A stretch of 64,000 nucleotides of DNA from Palleronia sp. THAF1 (GTDB lineage: Bacteria; Pseudomonadota; Alphaproteobacteria; Rhodobacterales; Rhodobacteraceae): positions 3,185,533 to 3,249,532 of the forward strand of contig NZ_CP045420.1 of NCBI RefSeq assembly GCF_009363795.1, given 5' to 3'. The position numbers and the translations under genes were made by a program. The notes beneath the pieces are model-generated. The model was not told the DNA's origin, made no database searches, and saw only the letters and a list, made by a program, of their open reading frames with translations. Of this stretch, positions 48,752-56,386 are shown piece by piece. The first letter of the stretch is position 1, and each line of letters opens with the position of its first letter.

Positions 48752-49549
48752 TCAGCCCGCCTGCAGCACGGTCAGCGCGATGCTGGCACCCGTTGTCCGT
48801 GAGACGTTGAAACCCTGAAGCTGACTGAGGGCCAAGAAGCGTGTTCGCAATTGGTCTTTGATGTCCGTCTTGTTCAGCTCTGCCAGTTCCGACGTGCCAA
48901 AGGCCGCTTCGGCGCGCGATTTGAACTCTGAGAGCTGGCGATCAATGTCCAGAGTCCCGAAACTTTCGGGCAGGTTCAGCGCCACTTCGAAGACTTTGCG
49001 CAAGGGGGGCGTTGCCATCACGGTGAACCACTTGGCATCGTTGCCCTGAGGACTTTTGGCAATGTCACCAAGGTCGCGACTTAGCCCTAGGGCGAGGCGC
49101 ATATCTGTGTCGACCTCGCCCGCTGCGATCTCGAACTGGCGGTCGCGGTAGAGACCTGTGATCCGTTCGGCGAAGCCCGTATCTTGCGTGCGCGGGCCTC
49201 CGATATCCCCGAAACCGAAAGCACGGGACATGGCAAGGTAACGCTTGTCCGTGAAGCGGTTTACGAGAGAGCTTGGATCGCGGGAATTCGCGCCGAGTAC
49301 TTGCTCGATCAAGTAGCGACTATCGACATCGCTATCGAGACCGAAGGCCCCCAAAGCGACTTCGCGCAGTGTGCGATCCGCGACTAGCTCCTCCGGAGAG
49401 CCGATTTGTGCGATCCGCTCTGCGAAATGATCGAGGCGCCGCTGGACCTGTGGCTGTGCCTCGAACGCGGCCTGCTGGGCAGGGCGCGTGCGTAGCAAGA
49501 ACTGGTATCCACCAACGCCGGAGAACGGTATCGCAGGAACAAATGTCAT
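48752..49549 (-). CDS. DUF1217-like flagellar-cluster protein
   Basis: A 265-residue soluble protein of unknown function, coupled to flbT by an ATGA overlap. It starts MTFVPAIPFSGVGGYQFLLRT, has VADRTLREVALGAFGLDSDVDSRYLIEQVLGANSRDPSSLVNRFTDKRY (in parts) in the first half and SFGTLDIDRQLSEFKSRAEAAFG in the second. This is the DUF1217 pattern known from rhizobial and Rhodobacteraceae flagellar clusters, sometimes annotated as flagellar protein. No signal peptide or membrane helix. Transcribed from the fliC-flaF-flbT side; a role with flagellin or filament assembly is inference from position. Confidence 0.75.
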   Translation of the reverse strand: MTFVPAIPFSGVGGYQFLLRTRPAQQAAFEAQPQVQRRLDHFAERIAQIGSPEELVADRTLREVALGAFGLDSDVDSRYLIEQVLGANSRDPSSLVNRFTDKRYLAMSRAFGFGDIGGPRTQDTGFAERITGLYRDRQFEIAAGEVDTDMRLALGLSRDLGDIAKSPQGNDAKWFTVMATPPLRKVFEVALNLPESFGTLDIDRQLSEFKSRAEAAFGTSELAELNKTDIKDQLRTRFLALSQLQGFNVSRTTGASIALTVLQAG

Positions 49550-49950
49550 ACCGGTGACCGGCTGAGCAGCTCAGTTTCCACGTGCAGCAAGCTGCGCAGG
49601 GCCTTCAGGGTTTGGTAGGCTTGGCCATCGCTGGCGGCCCGCCGGGCGAGCGAGAGAGCCTCATGTTGTTGGGGTTCGGTAAAGATCTGCGAGATGGCAT
49701 TGATGCCTGAGACAAGATCTGGAGCAACATCCTCGATGCGTCGGTCGCCCGACAGCACGAGCTGAGCCAGATAACAAAGGCGGCGCACCGGCGTCGTTGC
49801 CTCATTCGGATGAATGGCGTCGCGCAGCCGCAAGATGTGGGCCCCCGGCGTCAGGATGTTCAGGCGACCACGCCGCTGACCGTTCTCGATCACCGCGCCG
49901 TTGATCAGCAGCCGTTCCGACGGTGCAAGTTTGAGGACCAGACCACTCAT
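49546..49950 (-). CDS. flbT: Flagellin mRNA regulator FlbT
   Basis: FlbT binds flagellin mRNA and lowers its translation or stability in Caulobacter. The 134-residue product has LVLKLAPSERLLINGAVIENGQRRGRLNI at the start and FLRLRDAIHPNEATTPVRRLCYLAQLVLSG-like sequence, the core of FlbT, with the conserved L-S-G-D motif. It overlaps the flaF stop and the next gene's start by four bases each. Confidence 0.94.
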   Translation of the reverse strand: MSGLVLKLAPSERLLINGAVIENGQRRGRLNILTPGAHILRLRDAIHPNEATTPVRRLCYLAQLVLSGDRRIEDVAPDLVSGINAISQIFTEPQQHEALSLARRAASDGQAYQTLKALRSLLHVETELLSRSPV

Positions 49951-50312
49951 GCGGCACGCGCCGATGTCTGACGAAGTCCCGACATGATCGTCGTGTTGAC
50001 GTCTATTAACGCCTCTGTGCCGATTTCGCCGCGCAGAACACGCGAACTGTGATGAGTCACGAATTCGGACAGGTAGAAGATTCTCGCACGCAATTCTTTG
50101 GGGAGGCCATTTTGAGGATCTGCGACTTCGGTGGCGAGAATTGTCCAGAGCGCGCGATTGTCCGCAATGGCATGCGCCTTTTCGGAGGCGGATTCGGCTT
50201 TGCGGAGCGCGGTGGTGGCCTTGGCGAAAACATCGTACTCGATGGAACGAGGTGTCCGGATGGAACTGTTGGTCGCAGCGTATCCTGCATGGGCCATAAG
50301 AGATGCGTTCAC
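49947..50312 (-). CDS. flaF: Flagellin synthesis regulator FlaF
   Basis: FlaF is needed for flagellin production or secretion and acts against FlbT. The 121-residue product has the family pattern GYAATNSSIRTPRSIEYDVFAKATTAL, ALWTILATEVADPQNGLPKELRARIFYLSEFVTHHS and LIDVNTTIMSGLR (in parts). The start is taken as GTG 50312, because AAAGGA lies seven bases upstream; an ATG at 50297 would give a protein five residues shorter. Between fliC and flbT, as in other Alphaproteobacteria. Confidence 0.93.
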   Translation of the reverse strand: MNASLMAHAGYAATNSSIRTPRSIEYDVFAKATTALRKAESASEKAHAIADNRALWTILATEVADPQNGLPKELRARIFYLSEFVTHHSSRVLRGEIGTEALIDVNTTIMSGLRQTSARAA

Positions 50313-50363
50313 GGCGTGTCCTTTTTTAGACGTGTGCGGTTACACCGCTGACAGTAAAATCAA

Positions 50364-50394
50364 ACTGGCCGGGGAGTGCGAAGCTCCCCGGCCA
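50364..50394 (-). terminator. Rho-independent terminator after fliC
   Basis: CTGGCCGGGGAGCTT and its complement form a long GC-rich hairpin right behind the fliC stop on the minus strand, followed by TTTGATTTTA. It would limit read-through from the abundant flagellin message into flaF-flbT, which lies directly downstream. Confidence 0.8.
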
Positions 50395-50401
50395 GTCACG
50401 A

Positions 50402-51229
50402 TCAGCGGAACAGGGACAGTAGCTGCTGCGGTGCCTGATTGGCGATGGACAGCGCCTGGGTTCCCAGCTGCTGCTGCACCTGAAGCGCCTGCAGGCGGGC
50501 CGACGCCTCTTCCATGTTGGCGTCCACCAACGAGCCAATGCCGGACTTGATCGAGTCGGTCAGCTTGCCGACAAATTCGCCCTGATCGGAGATCCGTTTG
50601 CCCGATGCGCCCAGGGCAGCCGCACCATCAACAGCCGTCTGGATCAACGTTTCCATCGCGGTGATCGACGTTTCGGCCGCAGCCGCAGAACTGACATCTA
50701 TGGTGGTCAGGTCGAGGTTCGCCTCGAAGTCGACCGATGCGACGTCGATATTGGATGCCGTGACTGTACCCCCCGCATCGCGGTCAATCGACGACAGGAC
50801 CGAAATGCCAGCGTTACCCGCAGTGTTCAGCAGGTTCGCGCCGTTGAATTGCGACGCGCCGATCACCGAGGTGATCTGTGCCTTCAGTTCGTTCACATCG
50901 GCGGTCAGCTTGACATTGTCGACGTTCTCACCGGTTGCGGCGACGACCTTTTCCTTCATCTCGTTCAAGAGATTGGTGACTTGTTCCGCTCCGGCACTGG
51001 CAACCGAGACGGTCGATTCGCCCAGCGACAGGCTTTTCGAGATTGCCGTGAAGCCGCTGACATCAGATTCCATCACCTTGGAGATGGCCCAGATGGCCGA
51101 GTTGTCTTTGGCTTGACCGACTTCTTTGCCGGTGGAAATCTGGCTTTGAACTTCGCCAAGGTTCTTGTTGATACCTTTTAGCGTTTGAAGGGCCACCATC
51201 GCGGAGTTGTTGGTCAGAATGCTGGACAT
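50402..51229 (-). CDS. fliC: Flagellin
   Basis: The filament protein, 275 residues. The N-terminal D0/D1 helix reads MSSILTNNSAMVALQTLKGINKNLGEVQSQISTGKEVGQA (in parts), with the C-terminal D1/D0 part ANMEEASARLQALQVQQQLGTQALSIANQAPQQLLSLFR. The central domain is very short, typical of Rhodobacteraceae flagellins. ATG 51229 was chosen for the conserved opening; the frame continues upstream to 51382 without family sequence. A 207-bp region upstream separates it from the ABC transporter genes and presumably holds its promoter; I saw no clear sigma-28 or sigma-54 sequence there. Confidence 0.96.
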   Translation of the reverse strand: MSSILTNNSAMVALQTLKGINKNLGEVQSQISTGKEVGQAKDNSAIWAISKVMESDVSGFTAISKSLSLGESTVSVASAGAEQVTNLLNEMKEKVVAATGENVDNVKLTADVNELKAQITSVIGASQFNGANLLNTAGNAGISVLSSIDRDAGGTVTASNIDVASVDFEANLDLTTIDVSSAAAAETSITAMETLIQTAVDGAAALGASGKRISDQGEFVGKLTDSIKSGIGSLVDANMEEASARLQALQVQQQLGTQALSIANQAPQQLLSLFR

Positions 51230-51436
51230 GTGTGTTTCCTTATTTTCCGAGCGCGCCTTATGCGTCGCGGATATGCCCTGATCGGGCGGTCGTTTGGCCA
51301 TTCTGACCTGCAGCCCCGGTGTGGCGGGGCGTTCTGCGTTCGCTTCCGAACACGGGTGACCATGGGGGGAAATGTCTAACAAGTGATGACCGGGGCTGGG
51401 AAAACTCGGTCAATTCGGGGGCAAATCGCTCAAGTT

Positions 51437-52075
51437 TTAGGTGATTGCGCCCAGACGTATGATCTGACCGCCAGCCGCGTCTGCGTCCTCGCCGTCGTGC
51501 GTGACCAGCACGACGGGCAAACCGCGTGCGGTCGCCGTCTGGAATACCATCTGCCGGGTTTGCTCTCGGCGATCTGCGTCGAGCCGAGAGAACGGCTCGT
51601 CCAGCAAAAGCGCTTCCGGTCCCGCAAGGATCGTCCGCATAAGCGCGATCCGGGCGCGTTGACCACCGGAGAGAGTCGCCGGGTCACGCGGCCCGAAATC
51701 GGCAAGGCCGACTTCATCGAGTGCCTGCTCTACAAACTCTTGGCGCTGCGCCTTGGGGCCGGGGGGCAGTCCGAACGCCAGATTGCCGGCGACGGACAGG
51801 TGCGGGAACAGAAGGTCGTCCTGGAACAGGATGCCGATGCGTCGTCGATGAGTGGGCAGGTCTGTCACGTCGCGCCCGTTCAACACGATCCGGCCCTGCG
51901 CCGCGAATGTGCGATCCAACGTCCCGGTCAGGAAGGCCAGAAGCGTGGACTTGCCGCTGCCGGATGGACCCATGACGGTCAGCACCTTACCTTTCGCGAC
52001 CTGTGCATCGATGGCGAACAGCGCCGTGCCGTTCAATGATATGGATACGTTCGAGAGGTTCAGACCGTCAGACAT
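51437..52075 (-). CDS. ABC transporter ATP-binding protein, YnjD-like
   Basis: A 212-residue ABC ATPase with the Walker A GPSGSGKS near residue 37, Q-loop ILFQDDLLFPHLSV, signature LSGGQRARIALMRTIL near residue 137, Walker B ALLLDEPFSRLD and H-loop VTHDGEDADAAGG. Short for an importer ATPase, as is E. coli YnjD. It follows the permease with an 8-bp overlap. With ynjC- and ynjB-like genes upstream it forms one importer; the substrate of YnjBCD systems is not settled (thiamine-like compounds have been suggested). Confidence 0.88.
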   Translation of the reverse strand: MSDGLNLSNVSISLNGTALFAIDAQVAKGKVLTVMGPSGSGKSTLLAFLTGTLDRTFAAQGRIVLNGRDVTDLPTHRRRIGILFQDDLLFPHLSVAGNLAFGLPPGPKAQRQEFVEQALDEVGLADFGPRDPATLSGGQRARIALMRTILAGPEALLLDEPFSRLDADRREQTRQMVFQTATARGLPVVLVTHDGEDADAAGGQIIRLGAIT

Positions 52076-53741
52076 GAAGCCCTCGTCGATTGCGGAACAG
52101 GACAGCGGGAAGCACAAGCGCCAGCGCGAAAGGCAGAAGCGCGGCGCCGGTCTGTGCAAGGGCGAAGGCCCCGATGGCGCGGCGGTCGCCGCCGGATGAC
52201 AGGGCGACGGCCTCGGTCGTCAGGGTCGCGACGCGCCCCCCGCCGATCAGAAGGGTCGGAAGGTATTGCCCAACGCTGACGGCGATACCGATGGCCATTG
52301 CGGTCAGGACGGGACGCAGGAGCATCGGAAGACGAATGCGCCAAAGGATGTTGGTGTGGGTCGCCCCAAGCGCGGCGGCGACGGTGGCCTGCCTTGTATC
52401 CCACGCGCGCCATGGGTCGCCCAGCGACAGGAACACGTAGGGTAGAACGAAGACCAGATGCGCTGCGATCACGGGCGCGCGGCCCGTGTCGGCTCCGACC
52501 GATAGCAGAAGTGTCTGTAGTCCCGGAAGGAAGGCGATTTGTGGTACGAGCAGGGGCAAATATAGCGCCCACGTCGCACGCCGTGTCATGCGACCGCCGT
52601 GTCGGTGTTCGGCCTCCAAGCAACCGATGGTCAGGATCAAGGCCAGTGCGGTCGCGATTCCCGCCACGAGGAAGGTGTCGGTGGCGGTGTCCGCAAGGGC
52701 GTCCGCATGGCGCATCCACGTACGCGCGGTCAGCCCGGCGGGCAATGGGTCCGGGTAGGCCCATTGCGCGGCCACAGACCAGAGGGCTAGCAGTGCGAGG
52801 CCCAGCAAGGTCGTTATCGCCGTGACCGCCGCCAGCGGCAGACCAACGGCGCGGATCACGGCGTCACGGGCGTGGCGGTGTCCCGAGCGGGCCCAGATGC
52901 AGCCCAAGCGTGCGACGGCCCATTCGCCCGTGCGCCACAGCGCCAGAACAGCCAGAACCAAAGCCAGTTGCCAAAGTGCTCCGGCGGCTGCTGTCATCCG
53001 GTTTTGAAGGTCAGGCGCGCCCATCCATTCGACGATCTGCACAGACAGGGTCGGCGGAGTTGTTGGCCCCAGTATGAGCGCCACGTCCACGACCGACATG
53101 GAAAAGGCGAGGACGACGTAGATGGGCAGGCGGATCTGGGCGTAGATCGCCGGGAAGACGCTCTTTAGCCATCCAGCGATGCGCCCGTAGCCAAGGCTGC
53201 GCGCCACGGCGAGCGTGCGGGCGGCCTGCACTTGCGGCAGCGCGGCGAGGGTCATCAGCAAGAGAAACGGCACCTCTTTCGCGACCAGCCCGGCGGTCAG
53301 CGAAAGGCCCCATGGGTCGCCCACGACCAGCACGTCGGGGGGGCGGTCAAAGCCCGCGACTGGCGCGGCAAGGCGCATGATCCAGCCTGATGGCGCGATC
53401 AGGAACGCCAAGCCGAAGGCGGCGGCGGCATGGGGGACGGACAGTAGCGGCGACAGCGCGCGTTCCAGCCATTTGAAGGGCCGGGTGCCGGACCAACCGG
53501 CGACGATCAGTGTGACGATGGCGAGCGACAGCATCGTCGCCAGAAGGCCAGAGGTGATCGACAGCCGAGAGGCGTCCGCCAAACCGCGCCATGCGAACAG
53601 GGCTTGGAACGCGACAAGCGACGGACCGTGAAAGCCCGCCGCCGGAAGATGGCCGAAAGCGGGAAGCAGCGCGCCGTATAGCCCGGCGATGACCGGTCCC
53701 AGCATCGCCAACAACGTCAGCGCGGGCACGAATCGCAACAT
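52068..53741 (-). CDS. ABC transporter permease, YnjC-like (two fused halves)
   Basis: A 557-residue inner-membrane permease with two copies of the binding-protein-dependent permease module in one chain, as in YnjC, ThiP and FbpB. About twelve hydrophobic segments; EAA-type loops appear as VQAARTLAVARSLGYGRIAGWLKSVFPAIYAQIRLPIYV near residue 175 and WDTRQATVAAALGATHTNILWRIRLPMLLRPVLTA near residue 460 (in parts). Start ATG 53741. It is 15 bp downstream of the binding-protein gene. Confidence 0.87.
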   Translation of the reverse strand: MLRFVPALTLLAMLGPVIAGLYGALLPAFGHLPAAGFHGPSLVAFQALFAWRGLADASRLSITSGLLATMLSLAIVTLIVAGWSGTRPFKWLERALSPLLSVPHAAAAFGLAFLIAPSGWIMRLAAPVAGFDRPPDVLVVGDPWGLSLTAGLVAKEVPFLLLMTLAALPQVQAARTLAVARSLGYGRIAGWLKSVFPAIYAQIRLPIYVVLAFSMSVVDVALILGPTTPPTLSVQIVEWMGAPDLQNRMTAAAGALWQLALVLAVLALWRTGEWAVARLGCIWARSGHRHARDAVIRAVGLPLAAVTAITTLLGLALLALWSVAAQWAYPDPLPAGLTARTWMRHADALADTATDTFLVAGIATALALILTIGCLEAEHRHGGRMTRRATWALYLPLLVPQIAFLPGLQTLLLSVGADTGRAPVIAAHLVFVLPYVFLSLGDPWRAWDTRQATVAAALGATHTNILWRIRLPMLLRPVLTAMAIGIAVSVGQYLPTLLIGGGRVATLTTEAVALSSGGDRRAIGAFALAQTGAALLPFALALVLPAVLFRNRRGLHV

Positions 53742-53756
53742 GCCCGCGCGGCCCCG

Positions 53757-54944
53757 TTATTCGCTGCCGTAGCGGTCGATCCACTCGGCCTCGACGGCAG
53801 TGGACCAGCTGGCGTGCGGCTCGGGCAGGGCCTCACCCAGATCTGCCGGGCCAAGCGTTGCGATGCCAAGGTCCAGATCGGCGAAGGCCTGCGCCTGTTC
53901 TTCGGTCAGCGCGGCGGTGTCCAGAACCGTGCCATAGCCCAGAACGTCAGGGTCCTGCGCACGCAATTGCGCTTCGGGAGACAGCAGCATGTTGGCGACC
54001 ACCATCGCTCCGGCCTTCGCGCCCGAATTGTAGGGAATGGCAACGAAGCTGGCGTTGCCGATGGTGCCGCCGTCCGGGACGAAGGTGCGCACCGTGTCGG
54101 GCAGCTGGAAGTTTGCGATGGCGGTCGACGCCTCCGATGGCGAAAGAGACGGCGCGATGTCGATCTCGTCATCCGTGATCAGTTGGAACTGTGCCGGGCC
54201 AGAGGCCGGGTAGCTTTCGCCCTGGCGCCATAGGTTCGGCTTCAGCGCGTCCAGGTAGTCCCATAAGGGTTGGGTGATCGCATCGAAATCTTGCCCATCC
54301 ACAGGGCTTTGAAGCACGCCTGGGTCTTCAACCAACGTTACAAGCGCCTGTTTCAGAAATGTCGTCCCCAAGAAGTCGGGCGGCTGGGGATAGGTGAAGC
54401 GGCCCGGATTGGCGGCCGTCCAGTCAGCAAGCGCTTGCATCGAAGACTGCGGCTGTGCGTCTTCGCTGTCGTACATGAAGACGAACTGGGCTTTGGCCCA
54501 AGGGCTTTCCATACCATCGACCGCAGTGCCGAAGTCGTTGGTGATGACCCCTTCCTCGGCGACCAGATCGTAGTTCGGAAGCTGGGTCGCCCACGGTCCG
54601 AACAGCAGATCGGCCTCTTTCATATTCGCGAAATTGGCGCCGTTGATCCATATCAGGTCCACGGCACTGTCATCGTCGTTGCCCGCCTGCCGCTCGCTGA
54701 GAACGCGGGTCACGGCGTCGGCGGTATCAGTCAGCTTGACGTGTTCCAGCGTGACGCCGTGTGCGTCCAGCACCTGCTCGCCGATCCAAGCGATGAAATC
54801 ATTCGTCGCGGTCGATCCGCCCCATGCATGCCAATAAACGGTCTGCCCTTCGGCCTCTTGCGTGACGGCAGACCATTCAGCGGGATCGGGATTGGCAAGC
54901 GCCGTTGAGGGCAAAAAGGCGGCTGCGAGGAGAAGACGGTGCAT
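53757..54944 (-). CDS. ABC transporter substrate-binding protein, YnjB-like
   Basis: A 395-residue periplasmic binding protein. Signal peptide residues 1-17 (MHRLLLAAAFLPSTALA). The mature protein has the YnjB-type pattern EAEGQTVYWHAWGGSTATNDFIAWIGEQ, VDLIWINGANFANMKEADLLFGPWATQLPN, and PYNSGAKAGAMVVANMLLSPEAQLRAQDP, and ends with EAEWIDRYGSE. ATG 54944 gives the signal peptide; upstream starts do not. It is the second gene of the ynjF-ynjB-ynjC-ynjD-like operon, 26 bp after the phosphatidyltransferase-like gene. Confidence 0.88.
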   Translation of the reverse strand: MHRLLLAAAFLPSTALANPDPAEWSAVTQEAEGQTVYWHAWGGSTATNDFIAWIGEQVLDAHGVTLEHVKLTDTADAVTRVLSERQAGNDDDSAVDLIWINGANFANMKEADLLFGPWATQLPNYDLVAEEGVITNDFGTAVDGMESPWAKAQFVFMYDSEDAQPQSSMQALADWTAANPGRFTYPQPPDFLGTTFLKQALVTLVEDPGVLQSPVDGQDFDAITQPLWDYLDALKPNLWRQGESYPASGPAQFQLITDDEIDIAPSLSPSEASTAIANFQLPDTVRTFVPDGGTIGNASFVAIPYNSGAKAGAMVVANMLLSPEAQLRAQDPDVLGYGTVLDTAALTEEQAQAFADLDLGIATLGPADLGEALPEPHASWSTAVEAEWIDRYGSE

Positions 54945-54970
54945 GGCAATCCTGTTCGTTGTGACGGCGT

Positions 54971-55579
54971 TCATTTGGGAAACACGCGGCGGGCGGCGAA
55001 AAGTCTCAAGCTGGCTGTGGCAAAGCACAACGCTCCGAAGATGTAGGCGAGAGGTGCGAAGAAAACAGGCAAGAGGCAGATCAGGACGAAGAAGCCGATC
55101 GTTTCGGTGCCTTCAAGCAGGCCGTTGGAATAATACAAGGATTTCTGGCCCTGCGCGTCCGTCCGCATCTCATGCTTTTCCGCCAGCAGCGCGAAGCCGA
55201 GAAAGCTGGCGCCATTGAAGTAGAAGCTGGTCAGAAGGAATGCAGCGGCCAGCCCATTCGCGGCCGGATCGAGCGCTGCGAAACCAAGCGGCACCGCGCC
55301 GTAGAACAAAAAATCAGCGGTGATATCGAGGTATCCGCCGTAATCAGTCTTGCGAGAGGCCCGTGCGACCGCGCCATCCAAGCCGTCCGCAATGCGCGAC
55401 AGAAGAATCAGGATCAGCCCCGTCAATATCGCGCCCATCGCGATCGTCCCTGCGGCAGCCAGGCCAATCGCCAAACCCGTCAGGGTGACTGCATCTGCGG
55501 TGACGCCGCGCGCCGCCAAGTGCCGCCCAAGGCGGTTCAGCGGCGGGTCAATCAGTTTGCGGGCGGCGGCGTCGAGCAC
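54971..55579 (-). CDS. CDP-alcohol phosphatidyltransferase, YnjF-like
   Basis: A 202-residue integral membrane enzyme of the CDP-alcohol phosphatidyltransferase family, which transfers a phosphatidyl (or similar) group from CDP-diacylglycerol to an alcohol. The catalytic pattern D-x2-DG-x2-AR-x(n)-G-x3-D-x3-D is present as ADGLDGAVARAS then YGGYLDITAD near residues 65-85. Several hydrophobic segments follow. The GTG at 55579 has AAGGA six bases upstream and gives the usual start LDAAARKLIDPPLNRL. First gene before the YnjB-like binding protein, the same neighbourhood as in the E. coli ynjA-F locus. The alcohol acceptor cannot be predicted. Confidence 0.86.
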   Translation of the reverse strand: MLDAAARKLIDPPLNRLGRHLAARGVTADAVTLTGLAIGLAAAGTIAMGAILTGLILILLSRIADGLDGAVARASRKTDYGGYLDITADFLFYGAVPLGFAALDPAANGLAAAFLLTSFYFNGASFLGFALLAEKHEMRTDAQGQKSLYYSNGLLEGTETIGFFVLICLLPVFFAPLAYIFGALCFATASLRLFAARRVFPK

Positions 55580-55693
55580 GGTTGGTCCTTGATCAAGGCG
55601 TGCTGGATCGTGGCTGAAAGACGTATGCCGTGCAATCTGACTTGTCGGAGTTGTGAGCGACCGCAACACGCCACGCCGCAGGACGATTTGCGA

Positions 55694-56032
55694 TCAGGCC
55701 CGACGCTCTAATCCAACTCGGTCGACCGGAATTTCCGTCCGGCTTCCGTCCGCGGAATAGGTACGTGTCGCAACACCCGACAGGATCGCGCGCACCCGCT
55801 CTCGTGCAGAGTCCAGCCCGTCTTGCGCAGCCTTCAGAAGCGCACCGTTCCGCTCGGCCTTTTTGCGCATGGCGTCAAGCGTGCTGCGTTCCGGCGCCGC
55901 AGAGATCGCAATACGCTCTGCCAGTTCTGCCTTGCGACTCGCAAGGCCCAGCGCACCGTGAAGATCTCCACTCATAAGGCATGCACGCTCGCGATCCAGA
56001 AGGACGCACAGGGCGGTCAGATCGCGGCTCAT
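55694..56032 (-). CDS. FlgN-like flagellar chaperone (probable)
   Basis: A 112-residue, mostly helical, charged protein: LTALCVLLDRERACLMSGDLHGALGLASRKAELAERI, then RSTLDAMRKKAERNGALLKAAQDGLDSARERVRAIL. No signal peptide or membrane segment. Size, charge and the position next to flgJ and fliK fit FlgN, the export chaperone for hook-associated proteins FlgK and FlgL, but the family is weakly conserved and the call is tentative. Its ATG overlaps the flgJ stop by four bases. It is followed by a 114-bp gap before the ynjF-like gene. Confidence 0.65.
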   Translation of the reverse strand: MSRDLTALCVLLDRERACLMSGDLHGALGLASRKAELAERIAISAAPERSTLDAMRKKAERNGALLKAAQDGLDSARERVRAILSGVATRTYSADGSRTEIPVDRVGLERRA

Positions 56033-56286
56033 GGTGCAACCGACATGGATCGGACGAGGTGTTCGGCCAGGCCGATACCGCCGCCTTCGACCATCATCCG
56101 CGCCTGTTCCTGTCGCATGAGCGATGCAAACTGATCCTCACCCGCGCCACCTGCGAATGCGCCTTCCATCGCACCCAGACCAGCGCTTTTCATCATCTCG
56201 GACAGGAACGCCGCTTCAAGGTTCTCGGCTGCGGCGCGAATGGCGGTCTGCCGGGGCTGCGGCGGGGGCGTCGATGTTATCTCCAT
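56029..56286 (-). CDS. flgJ: Rod-binding protein, FlgJ N-terminal type
   Basis: A short 85-residue protein that matches the N-terminal rod-binding half of FlgJ: AAENLEAAFLSEMMKSAGLGAMEGAF and EDQFASLMRQEQARMMVEGGGIGLAEHLVRSM. It has no muramidase domain, as usual in Alphaproteobacteria where a separate enzyme opens the wall. ATG 56286 follows AAAAAGGAG. Divergent from fliK with 100 bp between starts. Confidence 0.9.
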   Translation of the reverse strand: MEITSTPPPQPRQTAIRAAAENLEAAFLSEMMKSAGLGAMEGAFAGGAGEDQFASLMRQEQARMMVEGGGIGLAEHLVRSMSVAP

Positions 56287-56330
56287 CGGGAACTCCTTTT
56301 TCTCTGATGTGACAGTTATCGGTGCTGCCG

Positions 56331-56345
56331 GTAAAGAAATGGTAA
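56331..56345. promoter_or_regulatory. Weak CtrA-like repeat between flgJ and fliK
   Basis: GTAA-AGAAATG-GTAA (TTAC-N7-TTAC on the minus strand) keeps the 7-base spacing of CtrA sites but differs from TTAA at one base in each half. It lies in the flgJ-fliK divergent region, the third flagellar divergent region with such a repeat. Confidence 0.25.
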
Positions 56346-56386
56346 GTTTTGTAGGGAATAGTCGCGACATCACAAAAGGATTCGCG

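Noticed and set aside
51230..51436. Sigma-28 or sigma-54 promoter before fliC.
   Set aside because: No convincing -24/-12 GG-GC pair or sigma-28 consensus was found on the minus strand.
55580..55693. TTGATCAA near the ynjF-like start as a possible FNR site, and a possible TPP riboswitch before the ynj-like operon.
   Set aside because: The FNR pattern needs TTGAT-N4-ATCAA and the spacer is absent; no THI-box stems or conserved TPP motifs were found.
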